A stretch of DNA of 64,000 nucleotides from the NCBI GenBank assembly GCA_009829735.1, contig CM020618.1:15730568-15794567 (forward strand), given 5' to 3'. The DNA is from Pyropia yezoensis. Its lineage: Eukaryota; Rhodophyta; Bangiophyceae; Bangiales; Bangiaceae. Within the stretch, counting starts at the first letter, position 1, and every line of letters starts with the position of its first letter. Both the position numbers and the translations under genes were made by a program. Under the pieces are notes generated by a model, which saw only the letters and a list, made by a program, of their open reading frames with translations, did no database searches and had not been told where the DNA came from. Positions 22,761 through 33,952 of the stretch are shown here, one piece after another.

Positions 22761-23225
22761 ATGGAACGCCTTGCCTCGTGGGCGGTGGTGCACGCGAGTG
22801 GCCTCGAAGACCGCCTTGCGGCTGTGAGCCAAGAAGACCCTGACCCGGCCAGCCTGTCAGACCGCCAATGGGCGGCGTACCAGACGGTTGTGGGTTCGCT
22901 CGTTGCCGACTACCGCTCTCGCAAGCCGGCGCCTACGGTGCCGCCGCCCGAGCGCGCGGCCGACGCAGCAACCGTCGCGGCGTATGCGCGGCAGCTGTGC
23001 AAGAGCGCCGCGGGGCGGCTGAGCGCGCCCAGCGCCGGCGCAGGTGCCGGCTGGTCGGCTTACTGCATGGTCAAGCGAGGGTGGTTGGCGTCCTATGAGA
23101 AGGGGGGCGAGCGTTGGGGGCGGGCGCGGACCGGCAACGAGCTTTTCGCATGTGTGGCCGCAGCCGCAGCGGCAGACCGCGCTGGCGCACGGGTGACGGC
23201 GCAGCTGCTAGCGGTTGGGGAGTGA
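22761..23225 (+). CDS. Small unrecognised protein (154 aa)
   Basis: Open frame from an ATG (GTGCGATGG, purine at -3, G at +4) to TGA. The sequence looks genuinely coding: MERLASWAVVHASGLEDR, an acidic EEDPDP-like stretch, a helical WAAYQTVVGSLVADYRSRK, a Pro/Ala linker, then AGWSAYCMVKRGWLASYEKG, which resembles a helix-turn segment. It lacks the poly-Ala/Gly expansions of its neighbours. No family is recognised and no signal peptide or membrane segment is evident. A pyrimidine-rich leader precedes it and an AATAAA lies 72 nt after the stop, supporting a short intronless mRNA. Confidence 0.6.
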   Translation: MERLASWAVVHASGLEDRLAAVSQEDPDPASLSDRQWAAYQTVVGSLVADYRSRKPAPTVPPPERAADAATVAAYARQLCKSAAGRLSAPSAGAGAGWSAYCMVKRGWLASYEKGGERWGRARTGNELFACVAAAAAADRAGARVTAQLLAVGE

Positions 23226-24074
23226 CACTCGGCCGGGGTACACGGGCATCCTGTTTGTAGCTGCACCGTTTACGCGTGGGGAAGCGTGTGTTTGTGAATA
23301 AATCTACGGTGTGTGCCTTCCCTTGTATGTGCTGCTTGCTCGGTCGGCAGTATGGCGTCGTTGGCGGCGAGCAGTAGGGTGCTAAAGCCCTCTTGTCTAC
23401 TTCCAACCCTGCCTCTGTCTGGCTTCGCAAGACTGTCACTCGCGACAAGCTTCTGCCCCCTACAGCTCGAAGGGATATCGTTTGCCAGGTCAGGTAAATA
23501 CATGAGGGCCAGCCCGGCCAGTTCCTCTCTTCCAAGACCGTGCCATCCATGCCTTGCTTCCACCGCCCACAGTTCGATGAGCTTCGAGCACGTACCACCG
23601 ACACCTGCAGCGCATGCTGGAAAGCTAGACTGTGTAGTGCACTTGCGTGCCGTCGTGCTCGTCTTAGCTAACCGAACTGGAGACTCTACCGGCCGCTACT
23701 GTTAGAGCGAGAGCCCAACGTCTGCAAGACCGTGCCTGCACCATGCTCCATGCCACCCTCCAGCGTGTCGGACCCACAAACATCATTTCGCATGGGAGAA
23801 CAAGCCGTCTGACCAAGGTATTAATTCTGTAGTTAGACGACAGTCAGAGGGCAGTCTCTGACACTGTGAGCCCACGCTCTCGCACCGCTCGCTTGTGCGT
23901 CAGGTATCTGCCGAGGCTCGCCGTTGAAGACCCTGCTGCTGTGCCCCCTTTTTGACCCTTCTCTCGCCCATGTCTGCACCGCCTGCATCCAATGGCACTG
24001 CTCGTGGGTGTGACCGCCACGGCTAGTGCGGTGTCCGCGGGCAAGCTGCGCCTGTGGCACCGACGGAGTGTAAC
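23226..24074. other. Intergenic, no gene seen
   Basis: About 0.85 kb, near-neutral composition compared with neighbours. Open frames here lack any protein-like pattern. It holds the 3' end of the small gene and the probable promoter of the GH1 gene. Confidence 0.5.
23297..23302 (+). terminator. AATAAA polyadenylation-like hexamer
   Basis: AATAAA 72 nt after the stop of the 154-aa gene, followed by a GT-rich stretch (TGTGTGCC and TTGTATGTG), the usual layout of a poly(A) signal. Confidence 0.5.
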
Positions 24075-25715
24075 ATGAGCTTTCCACCGGGCTTTCTGTG
24101 GGGCACGGCCACCGCGGCGTACCAAGTCGAAGGCGGCGCCACTGAGGGCGGTCGCGGCCCCTCTATCTGGGACACTTTCTCGCACACGCCGGGCGCTACG
24201 GCGGACGGTGACACTGGCGACGTGGCGTGTGATCACCACCACAAGCTCGAGGAAGACCTGGACCACCTGGCCGCCCTTGGCGCCCCCCTCTACCGCTTTT
24301 CCATCTCGTGGAGCCGCCTCTTCCCTGCCGGCGAAGCTTCCGGCCCGCCGCTGGCAGCTGGCGTTGCCTTTTATAACCGCCTCATTGATGGCCTTCTCCA
24401 GCGCGGCGTTGCGCCGGTTGTGACGCTCTATCATTGGGACTTGCCCTCCGCGCTGGGCCACTGGGCGTCGGGTGAGCGGGCGCGGCTGGTTGCCGCGTTC
24501 GCCCATTATGCCCGCGCCTGCTTTGCCGCGTTTGGCGACCGCGTCCAGACGTGGGTGACCATCAACGAGCCGTGGGTGGTGGCGGTCCTCGGCCACGGGA
24601 CGGGGGAACACGCGCCCGGGCGAGTGGACGCCGACGAGCCCTACGAGGTGGCCCACGTGCTGCTGCTGGCACACGCGGCGGCGGTCGCGGCCTACCGCGT
24701 GGACTTTGGGCCCACGCAGGGCGGGCACGTTGGCATTGCGCTCAACTCGGACTGGGTGTACCCGGCCGGGGGGGGCGCCGACGGCAACGACGATGATGAC
24801 AATGCGGACGGGGAGGCGGCGGCGGCGGTGGACCGCGCGTTTGGGCTCGGCTGGTTTGCCGACCCCATCTGGGGGGACCGCGGGGACTACCCGCCGGTCA
24901 TGCGCGCGTCGCTGGGCGGGCGGCTGCCCCGCTTTAGCGCGGGCGAGGCGGCGGCGGTGCGGGGGAGCTCGGACTTTTTTGGACTCAACCACTACTCGAG
25001 CCGCCGGGTGGCAACCGCCCCCGGCCGTCGGCCGTGTGCCGAGCGCCTGGCCGCCGCAGAAGCCGAGGCGGCGGCCGTGACGGCGGCGGCGGCGGCGGCA
25101 GCAGCGGCCTCGCCGACGCGGACGTCGACGGTGGGAGAGGACGGGGGCGCCGCCCCAACGGGCGGCGCGGCGACAGCAGTTGCCCCCCCCCCCCTCCGCG
25201 ACGGGCCCGCGGCGGGGCGCCCCTACTTTTCCGATGTTGGCGTCTCCTCGTCGGCCGACCCCGAGTGGCCCGTGACTGCCATGGGCTGGTCCATCGTCCC
25301 CGACGGCTTCCGCCGCCTCCTGGGCCACATCACCACCACCTACGCCCCCGCCGGGGGCATTTGGGTGACGGAAAACGGGCTGGCCGCCACCGGCGAGACG
25401 AGCGCCGCCGCCGCCGCCGCGGCAGACGGCCCCCCCGCGGCCGCCCGCGCCGCCTACTTGTCCTCGTACGTGGCCGCCATGGCCGCCGCGATTGCGGATG
25501 ATGGCGCCGACGTTCGCGCCTACTGCCTCTGGTCGCTGCTCGACAACTTTGAGTGGGCCTTTGGGTACAGCCGCCGCTTTGGGCTCCTCTGGGTGGACTT
25601 TGCCGACGCCGCCCGGCTGCGGACGCGCAAGCCCGCGTTTGAGTGGTACCGCCGGGTGGTGGCGGCCAACGGGCTGCCGCTGCCAGTGGCGGGGGAGGGG
25701 GGCCAACACGCCTGA
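24075..25715 (+). CDS. Glycoside hydrolase family 1 beta-glycosidase
   Basis: 546-aa retaining beta-glycosidase. GH1 enzymes hydrolyse beta-glucosides or beta-galactosides with two catalytic Glu residues. The N-terminus FPPGFLWGTATAAYQVEGG is the family signature. The acid/base Glu is E165 in TINEPW and the nucleophile is E433 in WVTENG. SISWSRLFP, LYHWDLP, LNHYSS and the aglycone/sugar-site segment SLLDNFEWAFGY are all present. The frame is intact. An Ala/Gly/Pro-rich insertion (about 325-385) enlarges the loop before the nucleophile strand, typical of this genome. No signal peptide is visible, so a cytosolic enzyme is likely. The ATG at 24075 places the family motif at residue 3; a GTG seven codons upstream is not a credible start. 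Confidence 0.95.
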   Translation: MSFPPGFLWGTATAAYQVEGGATEGGRGPSIWDTFSHTPGATADGDTGDVACDHHHKLEEDLDHLAALGAPLYRFSISWSRLFPAGEASGPPLAAGVAFYNRLIDGLLQRGVAPVVTLYHWDLPSALGHWASGERARLVAAFAHYARACFAAFGDRVQTWVTINEPWVVAVLGHGTGEHAPGRVDADEPYEVAHVLLLAHAAAVAAYRVDFGPTQGGHVGIALNSDWVYPAGGGADGNDDDDNADGEAAAAVDRAFGLGWFADPIWGDRGDYPPVMRASLGGRLPRFSAGEAAAVRGSSDFFGLNHYSSRRVATAPGRRPCAERLAAAEAEAAAVTAAAAAAAAASPTRTSTVGEDGGAAPTGGAATAVAPPPLRDGPAAGRPYFSDVGVSSSADPEWPVTAMGWSIVPDGFRRLLGHITTTYAPAGGIWVTENGLAATGETSAAAAAAADGPPAAARAAYLSSYVAAMAAAIADDGADVRAYCLWSLLDNFEWAFGYSRRFGLLWVDFADAARLRTRKPAFEWYRRVVAANGLPLPVAGEGGQHA

Positions 25716-26080
25716 GTCGCTGCTGTTGTGGCGTCGGCGAGGCGGAAGAAGCGAAAGGGAGAGGGGGGGTGGGGGGGAGGGGTTGAGGGCCGGTGCCCGC
25801 CCGCCCATTGTTAAACTAGTAGTTGTCGCGATACCAAAACCGGGTGCGCCCACCGCGATGGCGGAGTCTAGGGGCGGCACCCGACGTCAGCGCGCCCCCC
25901 TCCGCCCCCCGCCCCCCGCTGGGAAAGAGGGGCAGCGAGACGGACGGGCAAGCCGCCACAGACCCGCGGTGGGGAACCTACAAACTATCGTTCCCGCGCG
26001 GCCCCGGCGGATGGGGTCCCCGCGGCGGCGCCGCGACCGCACCCCCCGTCGCGGGAGAGCCGCGCGACGAGGGACCATCA
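25716..26080. other. Convergent 3' intergenic gap
   Basis: Between the 3' ends of the GH1 gene (+) and VPS16 (-). It includes an AT-richer patch (25806-25845). No gene is seen. Confidence 0.5.
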
Positions 26081-29000
26081 TCAGTCCCAGCCGCCGCCGC
26101 CACCGCCACCGCCACCGCCACCGCCGCCGCCGCCGCCGCGGCCACCCCCCCCCCCATTGGCCGCCCCCGGTGCACGGGCGGCGAGCGCCGCCACCTCCTC
26201 CACCAGCTCCCGGCTGCGCAGCCGCCGTGCCACGTCGGTCGCGGCAGCAGCCTCTCCACACCGCGCCAGTGACCGCGCCCGGTCGCGGAGGTCCTGTGGG
26301 AAGGGGGGGGCGGGGGGAGCGGCCATGGGGGGGGGGGGAAGGGGTGGTCAGCGTCAGCGTCAGAGGAGGCGGCGGCGGCAGAAGCGGCGACGGCGACAGC
26401 GGCGGCAGCGGCGGTGGTGGCGGTAATGGCGGCGATTTCAAGGGGCGGGGTAGGGCGGGAGGGCGAGAGAGGGGGGGGTGGGGATCCAGGCGAACCGAAG
26501 GGAGGAGGGCGTATGAAGGTAGAGAGGGGAGTGGACAAGGAGGTGAGGGGAAGGAGGGGGAAGGGCACGCAGGGCCGGACGGCGCGTGCAGCGACGACCG
26601 GGGCAGCAAGGCGGGCAGGCAAGTACCGGCGGATAGACAAGCAAGCACCCAGAAGTCGCCGCGGGCGAGTAGCGCAGACGGACGGGCAGAGGCACAGGCG
26701 CAGTGTCAGAGGAGCGGGTCGGCAGCTGCGCATTAGCGGGGTCTCCCCCCCCGTCTCGCCTGCGGTCGCGGTGCACGGTGCGCGTGCACCCCTCGTCCTG
26801 GGTCACCGCGCTGCGACCGTGGTAGGTGCAGCTGTCGGAACTGGCGAGGCTTCCCCCCCCCGCTTCCCCTCCGCCCCCCCCCACCCCCACCCCCACCCCG
26901 ACCCCTACCCACCAACGTACCGACACCCGCCACGCGTACGCCGCCGCCGCACGCGGCTCCCCCCCCGCCAGGCACGCGTCCACAAACGGCACGTAGCCAA
27001 TGGGCGGGGGTGTGGTAGCGGCCGCCCCACCGCCGCCGGCGCCGGCGCCGGCACCGCCCCCGCCTCCCCCCCCCCAGCCGCCGCCGTACCGCCCTGTGGC
27101 GAGGCGGTCGACCACCTCCCACTCCCCCGCCGCGGAGGCGGCGGTGAGGACCACCCGGCAGTAGCGGCGGTCGGGGATGTGGAGCTCCCGGCGGAGGCGG
27201 CCGGCCAGCTCCTCCCGCTTGGCCGCCGCTGCCGCCGCCGCCGCCGTCGAGCCGCCGCCGCCGCCGCCGTTGGCACCCCCGTCGCCGCCGCCGCCGCCGC
27301 CTCTGGCGTCTCCCGCCCCACCTGGCGGGACGCCGCGCACGACCGCCGCGAGTAGCGCCGACGCGCCCAACCCCGCGGTGCAGCCCGGCGGCCAGCCCAG
27401 GCGTCTCTCCACCCCACCCCCCGCGGCGGCCACCGCGGCGGCCGCGTACAGGGCGGCCACCTCGGCGTGCACATGGCGTCTGGCGGGCGCCGACGCCAGC
27501 CGCCCCGCCACCGCCTGCATGGTCGGGAGCGACCGCGTCGCAACGGCCGCCGTCACCGCCACCGTCGCAGCCTCCCGGTGGCGCCCGAGCGCCGAGTAAA
27601 AGGCGCGGAGGGCGTCGGCGGCGCCGACGCGGCGGAGGGAGGTGGCCGCCGCGTCGGCGGCGGTCGTTGCCACGGGGGGGGGCAGCGACCGGAGGAGGGT
27701 GCCCAGGTGCCGCGCCGCAGCAGCGGTGGGGACGCCCCGCAGCGTACGGCCGCCGTCGCCGTCGCCGTCGCCGCCGCCACCCTCCCCACCATCCCCGCCA
27801 CGGCGGTCGTCCCCACCACGGCCGCCGCCGCGGTCCCGGCCGTCGCGCCCCCCGCCCCCCCCCGTCCCGCGGCCCAGCCGCCGGAGCGTGACGGCCAGGG
27901 CGGTGCCGAGCAGCTCCCGGTCGCCCGACTCGACCGCCACCGCCAGCGCCGCCGCCTCCCGGCGGAGCCGCAAGTAGACGGGGACCGCCGCCGCGGGGCG
28001 GGCCTCCCGCGCCACCAGCGCCACTGCCAGCGTCGGCCGCCCAGCCGCGGCCGCCACCGCCGCGGCGGCGCCGTACGGTGGCACCCCGGCGGCGGCGGCA
28101 CCACCACGGGCGTCGAGCGGGGCGGCGTCGAGGCCCGCGGCGACCGCCCGTGCCAGCGGCGCGTCTGCCTCCCCCGCCGCCACCCCCGCCCGCACGCGGC
28201 GGGTGGCCCAGGCGGCCGCGACGGGCGCCGGGTCGTCGCCCGTGTAGGCGGCCAGCGCCGCCGCGGCGGGCGCGTCGCCGTAGGCGGCGAGGCGCGCCAC
28301 CAGCGCCGCCGTGCCCAGCGCCGCCAGCTGCGCCGCCGACGCCGCCACCCCCGCAGACCGGGCGGCGGCCGCCACCCGCAGCGCCGCGGCGGTGTGGGGG
28401 ATGAGGTCGGGGTGGATGGAGGGGGGGGGAGGGGGGGCAGGGGGGAAGGAGGAGGGGTCCCGCCCCCCCTGCGCCGCGTCGGCAGCAGCGTTTGCGGCGG
28501 CGGTGGCGGGCGCGAGCGCGCGGTGAAAGGCAAGGCCGACGGCGGCGGCGCGGAGGAGGGCCTTTTGGGAGGCTGGCGCCCACTCGACCGCCGCCGCGGC
28601 GGCGGCGGTAGTCGCGGCCGTCGCCAGCTCCCCCGAGTCAAGGAGGGAGCGCAGCACCTGGTACCGCCGAACGGCGGGAGTGAAGACAGCGCCGCCACCG
28701 CCGCCGCCGCCACCGCCGCCACCGCCACCGACGCCAACCGCACCGACGCCGCCGCCGCCGCCCCCAACGGCCGCCACTGACGGCCACGCAGCAGAGGGGG
28801 ACGACACCAGCGGCGTCGGGCCGCCAACGCCAACGTCGCCGCCGCCGCCGTCGCCGCCGCTACCGCCGCCCGCCCCCCCACCTGGGGTGGTGCCCACGGC
28901 GGCTGCCGCCGCCGCCAGCCGCTCCCCCGCATTGACCACCCCGTACAGGCGCGCCGCAGGGTGGGGCGCCGCCCCCCGCCCCGCAGAGGCGGCGGCGGCG

Positions 29001-30774
29001 GCGGCGTGGCCGTCGCCGCCCCCCGCCCCGCCCAACGTCAGGACTGCGACCACCGGCGGGGGCACCTTTTCCACAAAAAAGGGCGCCGCGACCGCGTGGA
29101 GGACCCGCAGGCCGTCGGCCTCGGGCACCAGCAGGGATCGGCCGCCGGGGAGGGGCTCGGCCACGTGGCCCCCACGGGGGCCGACGAGCACCAGCGTCGC
29201 GCCGCCGCCGCCACCACCACCCCCACCACCGTCGCTGCCGCCGCCGCCCGGCTCATACACCGCCGCCACCGCGTCGGGCCCACACCAGGCGAGGGCGGTG
29301 GGCGCGCCGCGCATGGACGGCACCCCCCCCCCCCCGCCCCCCCCCCCCGGCGGTGGGCTCCACGACACAATCACCGGCGCGGGGGCGGCCGCGGCCAACG
29401 ACCGGACCGTAATGTCCCCGTCCGTGTCGGCCGTGGCGAGCAGCGCCCCCGACGGGGACACGGCCAGCGCCGCAAACGGCCCGTCCGCGGCGACCGTGAC
29501 GGGCGCGAGGGGGGGGGCCACCCCCGCCGCCGCCGCCGCGGCGGCCACGCGTACCAGCGCGCCGCCGGCGGTGGCGAGGAGTACGTCTGGGGGGGGGGGC
29601 GGCGGCGGGGGCGCGCCGTCGACGCCCAACGCCGCCCCCCCCCGCGCCCCTGCGGCGGCAGGGGGGATGCCCAGGATGGTGGCGGCCACCCGGCCGCTGC
29701 CACCGCCGCCGCCGCCGCCGCCACCGTGGCCGGGCCCGCCCGGCGGCACCGCCGACGCGGTCACCGACGGCGCGGGGGAAGCGGCGAACACGGGCGGGTG
29801 GTCGCCGTCCCCCCCCCGTCCCCCCCGCTGCCCCCTCCCCCCGGGATCCCCGGCGGCGGCGCCCCCTTCCGGCGGGGGCACCACGGCAATGAGCGTTGCG
29901 CCCGACGGGCGGACGTCCCCAGCCCGCGCCCCCGTCGGGGCGCTGTGGTAGACGCGGCCGCTCACCTCCCGCGCAATCACCGTGCCGTCGGGGTAGACGG
30001 CAGCGTCGTAGATGCGCTGGCTCGCCGCCGCCGCCTCGCCGACCGCCGCCGCGGCGGCCGCCGCCCCATCCTCATCGTCGCTGTCGCTATCGACGGCGGC
30101 AACGGTCGCACCCCCGCCCCCACCCCCGGCGGCGCCAGCGTCATCTGCTGCGCCACCCCGGGCCACCCGCACGCCCACCACCACCCCATCCAACGTCGAC
30201 GTCACCACCCGCCCGTCCTCGTACACCACCGTCAGGCGGTCCCCGTCGCCCACGCCCGCCGCGACCGCCCGTGAGGGCGGGGGCGACGGGCGTCCCCCTC
30301 CTCCCCCCCCCCCCCTCCGCCCCCCCCTTCGCCGCCCCGCCGCCGCCGCCGCTGCCGCCGCGGGCGGTCACGGTCCCAGCCGGCGGGCGCGGCGGGGATG
30401 CGCCGGCCGTCGCCGCGGTAGTAGAGGGCGGGCGCGTCGAGCCCCCAGCCGCCGTCGGGGATGAGCGCGACGGCGCCGCCGCGGGCACCCACCGCCACCA
30501 GCGCGCGGGGGAGGGCGTTGGCCCAGTCGGGCGCGGGGGGGGGCGGAAGAGGGGGGGTCCCGTCGCCCCCGCCGCCCCCACCGCCCCCGCCACCGCCGAC
30601 GCCGCCGTGCGCGGGGGGAGATGCCGCCGCCCCCGCAGCGGCGGCGGCGGCGGCGGCAGCCACCTCTGGCAGCGGCGGCGGCGGCGGCTGCACCCGCCGG
30701 TAAAAGCGGTCCTCCAGCCGCAGCCAGCCGGTCGTCGGGTCGCCCGCGACGTGGGGGGGAGCGGCGGGCGCCAT
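26081..30774 (-). CDS. VPS16: VPS16, HOPS/CORVET core subunit (two exons, one frame break)
   Basis: VPS16 with VPS33 forms the core of the HOPS/CORVET tethers for endosome-vacuole fusion. Exon 1 is 30774..26921 and exon 2 is 26293..26081, joined in phase 0. The N-terminus (MAPAAPPHV...WLRLEDRFYRRVQ) matches the VPS16 opening. Then come a beta-propeller with LLVPEADGLRVLHAV and FFVEKVP, RYQVLRSLLDSGE, SQKALLRAA, the helical GRPTLAVALVAREAR repeat, ELHIPDRRY and PIGYVPFVDACL, each aligning in order with known VPS16. The last exon (RARSLARCGEAAAATDVA) matches the family C-terminus. Poly-Gly and poly-Ala insertions bring it to about 1,355 aa against about 840 usually. The frame breaks in a C13 run (30303-30315, plus strand); one extra base repairs it. 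Start context is GCCATGG. Confidence 0.88.
26294..26920 (-). other. VPS16 intron (627 nt)
   Basis: Donor TCG|GTACGT and acceptor CCCTTCCCACAG|GAC after a strong pyrimidine tract. Removing it joins YAWRVS to DLRDRARSL, matching the continuous helix of known VPS16. Both exons are in phase 0. Confidence 0.82.
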
Positions 30775-31322
30775 GGCGGGGAACGCCCCCCCCGCCGCGT
30801 CGTTGCCGGGGGATGAAGGAGTGGGGCGGGAACGTCCCACGAGCGGGGGGGGGGGGGGGGGGGGGACGTCCCAAGGATGGCGGGGACGTCCCACAGGTGA
30901 AGGGGGGGTGGTGTGGAACGCCGCTGGCGCGACGCCCCGCCCGCCACCCGCGTGCGTGCCGCGCATGGCCGGGCTGGCTGCGAGGGTGGGAGGAGGTCCA
31001 GTGCAGTCCCGTTGGGCGCTACGTCGAACGACGATCAACGACTAATGGTGCCTGATAGACTGATCACTGGTGGATAAGAGGTACTTAAAAGATGGCTCGA
31101 TGTGAGACCGCGTAATTGGCGCATCCTGTATGGTGGTGTCGGTCAGCGGCGCGCAGTTGGTCCCGAAGACAGCCCGACCGCCCTCCGCGGCGTCCCCTCC
31201 GTTCCGTGCTGTGCACATGTGCTGCCCCATTTTGCCCCTATCCCCCCCCCCCACCCTCACCGGCGCTTTCCCTTGATGGGCGCACCCCCTGGCGGCCCCC
31301 CCCCCCCCCCCCCCCCCCACCC
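30775..31322. promoter_or_regulatory. Shared divergent promoter of VPS16 and RGP1
   Basis: 548 bp separate the two ATGs. The region holds three copies of ACGTCCC at 30832, 30866 and 30886 (two within GGGACGTCCC, a bZIP-type ACGT core), a G21 run (30845-30865) and an AT-richer middle (31030-31110). A C-rich leader ends at the RGP1 ATG. No ORF in the gap has family features. Confidence 0.55.
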
Positions 31323-31648
31323 ATGGCGTCGGCCGACCCGTCCGGCGCGGCGGCGGTGGAGGTCGCCGCCCGCCTCACCGCCCCCTCCTACGTCCCCGGC
31401 GGCGTCGTGTCGGTGCACCTGACCCTGTCGGCGCGGGCGCCAACGCCAGTGGCCGTCGACCCGTCGCCGTCGGCCGCCGCTGTCGCGGCGGCTCGGAGCC
31501 TCACCAGCCGTACCACCTCGGCCCTGTCCTCTGCGCTGGCCGCATGGACGTTGGGGGGGGGGGGGGGGGCGGGGGTGCGCTGCCGGCGCCAACGTCGCCA
31601 ACGACGACGGCGGCAGCGACGATGGCTTCAAACGGGAGGGGGAGGGAC

Positions 31649-31690
<42 letters not shown>

Positions 31691-33952
31691 GGTGGTGTTA
31701 CGTCGGGGGTGGGCGGCAGCGGTGCCGTCCGCCTGGCCGACGCGGGTGAGTCGCGGGAGCGCGTGCGGGCAGTTGTGGACTATGTGGTCGTCCAGCTGTC
31801 GGGACGTTGGGTGGCGGAGCGGGCGTGGGTGAACCCGGGCGCCCACCCGCCGCCGCCGCCGCCCGCGGGGGGCGCCAAGGCGGGGGCAGGAGGGCGGGTG
31901 GGCGGTGACGCCCCGGCCGGGGGGGTGGCGCGCGCGCCGGGAGGTGGCGCCGGCGGGGGGGGGGGGCACCCCGGCGTTGCTGCCGACGGCAGCAGCATTG
32001 GCGGGCGGGGCGGCGCTGCCGCTGCCAGCGGCGCTGTGCGTGGCCTGGGGGGGGCACCAGGAGGACCTGGTGCCACCGCGGCGGCGGCGGCGGCGACGGC
32101 GGCCACCACCTCTCATTCTGCCAGTGCTGTCGCCGACGACGGGGCGACAGCGCCGTGGGCGGACCTCCTCGATGATGCAGCCGCCTCGGTGCGGGCGCCC
32201 GCGGTGGTGGCGGCGGCCGGCGGCCGCCGCAGCGGCGACGCGGCCGGCCGCGGCGGCCGCGGGGGCGGCACGCCGTACGGGGGCCAGATCTTTCGGTCCC
32301 CCCCGCTGGTGGCGCTCGCGGGGGAGACGCTGCCGGTGGGCGCCCGCGCGGCGGTACGGGTGGACTGTGTGCTGCCCGACGCGCTGCCGCCGTCCTTTCG
32401 CGGCACCGCCATCCGCTACAGCTACGTCCTGGCGGTGGTCGTGGCGGTCAATGGGCGGCCGCCACACCTGCTGCGCCTGCCCGTCCGCATCGTGACGGAC
32501 GTGCCGTACCGCGGGGTAGGGGAGAGGGGAGGCGGTGGCGGTGGCGCCGCCGCAGGCGACGGCACCTCTGCGGTGATCCCCGTCCCCGCGGTGGTGACCC
32601 CCGCCGCGACGCTGGCCGCGCGCTCCCGCAACGCCTTCTTTCTGTCGGCCGACCCCGCGGCGGGTGGCTGGGGCGCGTCGGCCCTGCACATGCGGGCGAC
32701 GCGGCTGCCACCGGCGGCGCCGACGGACATTGAGACGGCGCTGGCGCTGTCCCTCAACGGTCGGCTGACACCATACCGCACCGACGCGGAGCTGTGGAAG
32801 GCGCCCGACGACGGGGAGGAGGAGTGGGAGGAGGGTGGCCTCAGCGTCATCCGGGATGTGGATACGGGGGCGGCGGCCGCCCCTGGTGCTGCTGCCACCG
32901 CCGCCGCCGCCGCTGCCGCCACGTCTGAGTCGCCCGCCTCCACGGAGCGGTCGCTCGCCTTGCCGGCGGCGGCGGCGGCGGCGGCGACGTCCCCCCATCC
33001 CCGCGTTTCCTCCCGGCCGCTGCTGCCCATGTACGCCATCCGCAAGGGCGACGCCGCCCTCGGGCGGATGCTCCTCCCGTCGCGGGTGCACCGGCTGGGC
33101 GACACGGTGGACGCGGTGTTTGACTTTAGCAGCCGAACCGTCTCGTGCTACCGCCTGCTGGTGCGGCTGGAGATGCAGGAGCACCTCCGGCCGGCCGTTG
33201 CCCGCGTCGGCCGGGGAGGGGGCGGGGGGGCTGACCACAGGACCGGCAGTGTCGTCGGCGGCGGCGGCGGTGGCGGCGGCGAGAGCGGTAGGAGCGCGGC
33301 GGCTGAGGGGGTCGGGGGAGGGGGCGCCACCGCTGGCGCGGGGGACCGCGCCGGCGGCGGGGCGTCTGGCCCCGGCGTGGTGTTCCGCAAAATTGCAGGA
33401 GAGCACGACGAGTACGTGACGCACGCAACGCACACGCACGTGTCGTTTGCGCTGCCACACGACGCGCCCGTGTCGTTTGCCACGTCCGCCGTGGCCGTCC
33501 GGTGGGCGCTGCACTTTGTGTTTATCACGCCCACGGCCGCGGCGGTGGCGGCTGCCGCCGAGCGGCGGGGGCGGCGGGGTGGGGCGGGGGCGCGCCCCCC
33601 CCCGGCGCCCGTGGCCGACGAGCGGCAGCCGCTCATGCGCGGCACCCCCCCCGACGACGGCGACGCTGGCGGGGGCGTCGACGACGTCGGCGGCGGCAGC
33701 GGCGGCGGCGGCGACGGTGGCGACGCGCGGGACCCACCGGGGAGCCCTTTTCTGGACGACGACGACAATGGGGGGTGGCCGCCCCCACTGGGCGCCGTCC
33801 CCGGCGCGGCGGCGGCGGCGGCGGCGGCGGGGACGTGGAATGGGATTGCGGAAAAGGAGACGGAGGTGCTCCGGTGGACGCTCCCGCTGACCGTGACGGG
33901 CCACCGCTGGTCCCGCTGGGGGGTTCGCTCGGCAGCGGCGGTCAGTCTGTGA
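31323..33952 (+). CDS. RGP1: RGP1, Ric1-Rgp1 Rab GEF subunit (one frame break)
   Basis: Arrestin-fold protein. With Ric1 it is the nucleotide-exchange factor for Ypt6/Rab6 at the Golgi. The N-terminus (MASADPSGAAAVEVAARLTAPSYVPGG) matches the Rgp1 first strands. After the break, AVVDYVVVQLSGRWV, then ALPPSFRGTAIRYSYVLAV, LLRLPVRI, IRKGDAALGRMLLP, YRLGDTV-like HRLGDTVDAVFDFSS, the THTHVSFALPHDAPVSFATSAV strand and VRWALHFVFIT follow in family order, ending with WTLPLTV. Predicted about 876 aa, against about 390 in human, because of Gly/Ala insertions. The frame breaks in a G17 run (31553-31569); one more G joins both parts. The ATG at 31323 has context ACCCATGG. Confidence 0.85.

Noticed and set aside
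23844..25880. 678-codon minus-strand frame over the GH1 gene
   Set aside because: Antisense of a gene with intact catalytic motifs; composition is Arg/Gly/Val-rich.
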